Source: Phymorhynchus buccinoides
Taxonomy: Eukaryota > Mollusca > Gastropoda > Neogastropoda > Raphitomidae
Direction of reading: 5' to 3'
Assembly (NCBI GenBank): GCA_017654935.2
Contig: CM065690.1
Location: forward strand, 35,509,624 to 35,573,623
Length of the DNA stretch: 64,000 bases
Numbering within the stretch: the stretch's first letter is position 1; each line of letters starts with the position of its first letter. The notes under the pieces are model-generated. The model made no database searches. It saw nothing but the letters and a program-made list of their open reading frames with translations, and was not told where the DNA came from. The translations under genes were made by a program, and so were the position numbers. This document shows positions 47,634-64,000 of this stretch, piece by piece.

Positions 47634-48042
47634 AAGGATGTTGGGTTTTTAAGAAATGTCATTTACTTACTTTTTATGTTTATCATTAAGAGAAAAGGTG
47701 GACATTAGATGTATTTTGCTGCTGCTTGTTTTGACAGAAGAAAAAAAGATGGTGTGCTTGCAACAAGTGACATTGACAATATTTTACCCAAACAATTTGT
47801 TCTTCCGTTTTCCCTACTGAAAAGCTAAGGTGGTTGTGTTTTTCGTGAATAAAGCAGCAGAAACATCCAAGATCAAGGACAACAAGCGCAACGCCGAGCG
47901 GCTGCAAAGTCCCCTCGCAGCATCGCCGAGCTACTCCGAAATCGGAATGTGTCGGCTGTACACATACATAAAAACGCATCAAAACAGCACGTAACTACAT
48001 AAAAACGCATGAAAACAGCAAGTAACTGAATAGTTTTTTATA
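47634..48042. other. Unannotated stretch
   Basis: No gene recognised. A GC-richer piece at 47,870-47,955 stands out from its AT-rich surroundings. 'ACATAAAAACGCAT' is repeated at 47,966 and 47,997. Confidence 0.4.
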
Positions 48043-48437
48043 TATAGTCTTGGGGTTCGGACCTGTGATTTGAGCGTGCGCGATCATGCGCACACGCGCG
48101 CACAGAAAAATTCATGACAAGTGTGTTATAGACCATTCATCAAGAAATGTGAAAAAAACCGCATTGAAATACATGCAAAACTTCGCGAGATATTAGCGAT
48201 TATGTGTTTTCGGGGTTTGAACCCCGTAACTGGCGCGACCTTGACCTTAATGTAAAACTAAATACATCAGTGGATAGCTTGCATCTTGGCAAACTAGTAT
48301 ACCAAATTTGATGATGATAGACTGAATAGTTTTTGAGAAAAACGGACGAATAGCCGGACGGAGGCACGCCAGACGCCACCGCCGGACGGGCCAGGACAAA
48401 AACAATAGTTCCCTGAACCTTCGGCTCGGGGACTAAT
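48043..48437. mobile_element. Probable MITE with imperfect 'TAGTC..GAG.CGA' ends
   Basis: The left TAGTCTTGGGGTTCGGA is roughly complementary to the right CCTTCGGCTCGGGGACTA. The body includes 'GGGGTTTGAACCCCG' and 'GACCTTGACCTTAATG'. No ORF. Confidence 0.5.
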
Positions 48438-49675
48438 AAAGCATAAGTTTGTATCCATTTCATAAAGTGAATGCTTTTGTCAACACTGATCAGAACCATG
48501 CACAATCCGCCAACAGAATCCACACAACGAATCAAGAATGAAACGACTTCATGGTTTAATGTGAAAGACACTGACATACTTATATCAGCATCATCATCAA
48601 CCAATTGAAAAAAAAAGCTCAATAGCAATAATTATGTGTCAGAAGAGACATTTTCATTTTTCTTAATCCTGGCAGCATGAAGTGTTGCAATTCTTTTTTT
48701 AAAATTTAATGTTTGTTTTCAGATGAAATAACAGCAAGAGTTGTTTACAAAGTGCAATTCAATGCATTGGTTTAGTATACTGAATACCCCCAACCCCTTC
48801 TGCAGCTTACTTTCTCCACACACACACACAATTTAAAATAAACAGAAAAAAATACACATACATATGAATCATCCAAATTACCTTTTGTTCTTCAAAATAT
48901 CATTTTCACAATGATAGCCACACACACATACACAAACACCAATAAAAGAAAAGAAGCAAAAACGACAGAAAAAAGTATTAGGAAAAAACACACCGCTCTG
49001 AGAAATTTTGTCTATTAATATTCTTTTATTTTATTTTCAAAAGATACCAATCACTTTAAGTGAAAAAAGACTGCAGAAGAAGATAATTTCCATTTTGTTT
49101 CTCTCAAAACAACACAATATATTTTATCAGACTTTTTTTGTTTTCAAAGTCTAAGATACGTGAAAGATCACTCGAGTCCTTGATGTTTGGCTGCAGCTCA
49201 AAGTCATTGTATCGCATAGTAACTTGGAAAAAAAAGATTCAAAATTAACAAAACACACAAACATTTACGCAAACTAAAGAAGCAAAAATGAAGGAAAACT
49301 GTCACACTTGAAAAAAACAATACTCTGGGGTCTGGTGATTATCTTTCTCTCCAACACAAAGCCAGTTACATGTGTACACCACACAGACTATATCATATCA
49401 GACCTGAAGAATTCATGATCATATGAACATCAGGTCAGAACATGACACAAATAGAGTGATGTGCACTAATCAAAACAAACACTGAATTGTTGTTGTTGTT
49501 GTACCCTGGCTTAAAGACTCCAGGGATCATCCCAACAGCCGAAGCACTTGAACACTATGGTACAAATGCACCAGCTAGGGATGAGAACATTACGTCTGTG
49601 ACTGTTTTCCATTACCCCGCTATGTGGGCAGCCACACTCCGACTTCAGAGGAAAACACTGAATTGAAATATAACG
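48438..49675. other. 3' flank of PSMA1, unannotated
   Basis: AT-rich with CA tracts. It probably includes the end of the PSMA1 transcript, but I cannot pick the poly(A) site with confidence. Confidence 0.4.
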
Positions 49676-50036
49676 TTATCCACTTGCCCACACAAACACT
49701 CAATGAGAACAAAAAGAGGTCCGAGCTACTAATAAGATGAGAAAAGTAAGTCTGGCAATGAATGACCGAATTCAACACACGTCTGCAAATACATGAAGAC
49801 AACTGAGGCTATAAGAAAGGGTCAGGGTGTTCAGGACTCCATGCCTTCTTTGTTTTGTTATCCACTTGCTCACACGAACCACACGCACACACACACACAC
49901 ACGCTCGATGAGAACAAAAAGAGGTCCGAGCTACTGATAAGATGAGAAAAGTAAGTCTGGCAATGAATGACCGAATTCAACACGGGTCTGCAAATACATG
50001 AAGACAACTGAGGCTCTAGAAAAAGGGTCAGGGTGT

Positions 50037-50056
<20 letters not shown>
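49676..50056 (-). repeat. Tandem duplication of the PSMA1 3' end
   Basis: About 49,676-49,853 repeats 49,858-50,056 with a period near 205 bp: 'GAGAACAAAAAGAGGTCCGA', 'AAGTCTGGCAATGAATGACC', 'ACATGAAGACAACTGAGGCT' and 'TCAGGACTCCATGCCTTCTT'. The duplicate (downstream in gene order) contains the last codons and stop of PSMA1 (..EGMES*) and the following 3' sequence, but not the rest of the last exon. Confidence 0.9.
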
Positions 50057-63198
<13,142 letters not shown>

Positions 63199-63891
63199 CT
63201 GAAAAAGAAAACCAACACATTTTTTAAAAGGATGAATAAATCTTTTCATATATATATAATGCGACAATTCACACATTTGCATGTCACTGCACACAAAGAC
63301 ATAATATATAACGTGATATGTATTGCATATGCACCAATACACAAATTGCACACATGTACTCACACATGTATACTGGCCAGGAGCGCAAATGAATTTTAGC
63401 CCTTTTATAATTATATACCCCCCAGGGTAGTACTAGCAGTAGCAAGCTCAAGACTAAGTACACATGTGGATGGAAATGTCTACAATTACCAGGTAACTCT
63501 AAAATTAAAAAGAACATTAAATTCAGCGATAATAAAAAGCCCAACAGATGCTGTGTTTTGCTAAATTATATTTATAGTCATTGATGATTGATTTGCCATT
63601 CATACAGGGTTAAATGTGGACAGTGCCAAACTTGTAGATCCATGTTTAACCCTGTGTGCGAAGGTTATCTATTGACGGAAGAATCATGGACTGCGCCTCT
63701 TCTTCTTGAAGTTCCTCTTGATGGCCCATGGTCAATGTGAATATGTTGACCATTCTGGCTCCTTTAGGGGAAAAGGGGTTCTGATAAACTGCAGGAATTC
63801 TGGTTATTTTGATGGTGGAGTGAGGTTTAGAATGGAACAGACAAGAGGAAAGAATGGGCAGGAGAAGGGGGGGGAGGGGGAGACTGGTAGG
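63199..63891. other. Region upstream of the first identified PSMA1 exon
   Basis: It begins with the acceptor tract 'TTTCTTTTTCAG' (- strand). The initiator Met exon may be here or beyond the window. A small inverted word pair (ACAGGGTTAAA at 63,605; TTTAACCCTGT at 63,641) brackets about 26 bp. Confidence 0.4.
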
Positions 63892-64000
63892 TTACAGTTG
63901 ATCAGCCTGCAGCACTGGTGCGTCATGCACATCAGCAGTGAAGGCGATAAGAGAATCCTGCTGCAGTTCGTTCCACAACCTGATGGTCCTTGGGAGGAAC
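63892..64000 (-). pseudogene. LINE ORF2 C-terminal fragment at window end
   Basis: On the - strand the frame FLPRTIRLWNELQQDSLIAF..LQADQL* ends at TAA (63,892-63,894). The 'R.IR.WN.L' pattern is the usual C-terminus of LINE ORF2 proteins. Cut by the window edge. Confidence 0.65.

Overview
The window is eukaryotic nuclear DNA. Its two genes are split by GT-AG introns, about half of it is interspersed repeats, and microsatellites are abundant. Several tRNA-derived SINE copies carry a 3' block (ending near 'GAGAGCGCGTCGC' and 'GCGCCACC') that I associate from memory with gastropod molluscs. Together with Helitron-like ends, TTAA-flanked MITEs and CR1-like LINE tails, this suggests a marine gastropod or close mollusc. 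The species cannot be read from the sequence.

Layout. (1) 1-18,830 holds no confident gene. It is a repeat landscape: foldback MITEs (several with TTAGGG arrays in their loops), TTAA-flanked piggyBac-like MITEs, SINEs, a LINE RNase H fragment, a 26-bp minisatellite, a triplicated exon-like segment, long (CT)n, (AGT)n and (GTAG)n tracts and pure poly-G/C runs. (2) 18,831-19,330 is a run of exactly 500 N, an assembly gap. (3) 19,331-43,741 is one huge palindrome with arms of about 12.2 kb and a centre near 31,544. Each arm carries the same five coding exons of TSG101 (ESCRT-I, UEV domain plus the start of the proline-rich linker), on + in the left arm and on - in the right arm. Both copies stop at the centre, so the coiled-coil and steadiness-box exons are missing from both. 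(4) 43,742-49,675 is intergenic and repeat-rich, with a Helitron-like insertion whose empty site is preserved in a second copy of its target repeat at 57,983/57,984. (5) 50,037-63,198 (-) is a nearly complete PSMA1 (20S proteasome subunit alpha-1). Ten coding exons join in frame, and only the initiator Met exon is unplaced. Its introns hold stacked transposons and a roughly 1-kb minisatellite. (6) 63,199-64,000 is the region upstream of PSMA1 and ends in another LINE fragment.

The genes are ordinary housekeeping genes of protein turnover: TSG101 sorts ubiquitylated cargo to multivesicular bodies, and PSMA1 is part of the alpha ring of the 20S proteasome. They share no operon-like control. If the right arm is the true locus, they lie in the same orientation about 12 kb apart, PSMA1 upstream.

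Most notable observations: (a) the intron after TSG101 exon 4 contains about 12 tandem copies of the exon's own 3' end, nearly all with its 5' splice site, joined by (GT)n; (b) the palindrome begins exactly at a scaffold gap and may be an assembly fold-back; (c) unrelated foldback families share telomere-like TTAGGG loops; (d) a three-level transposon nest with readable target duplications lies in a PSMA1 intron.
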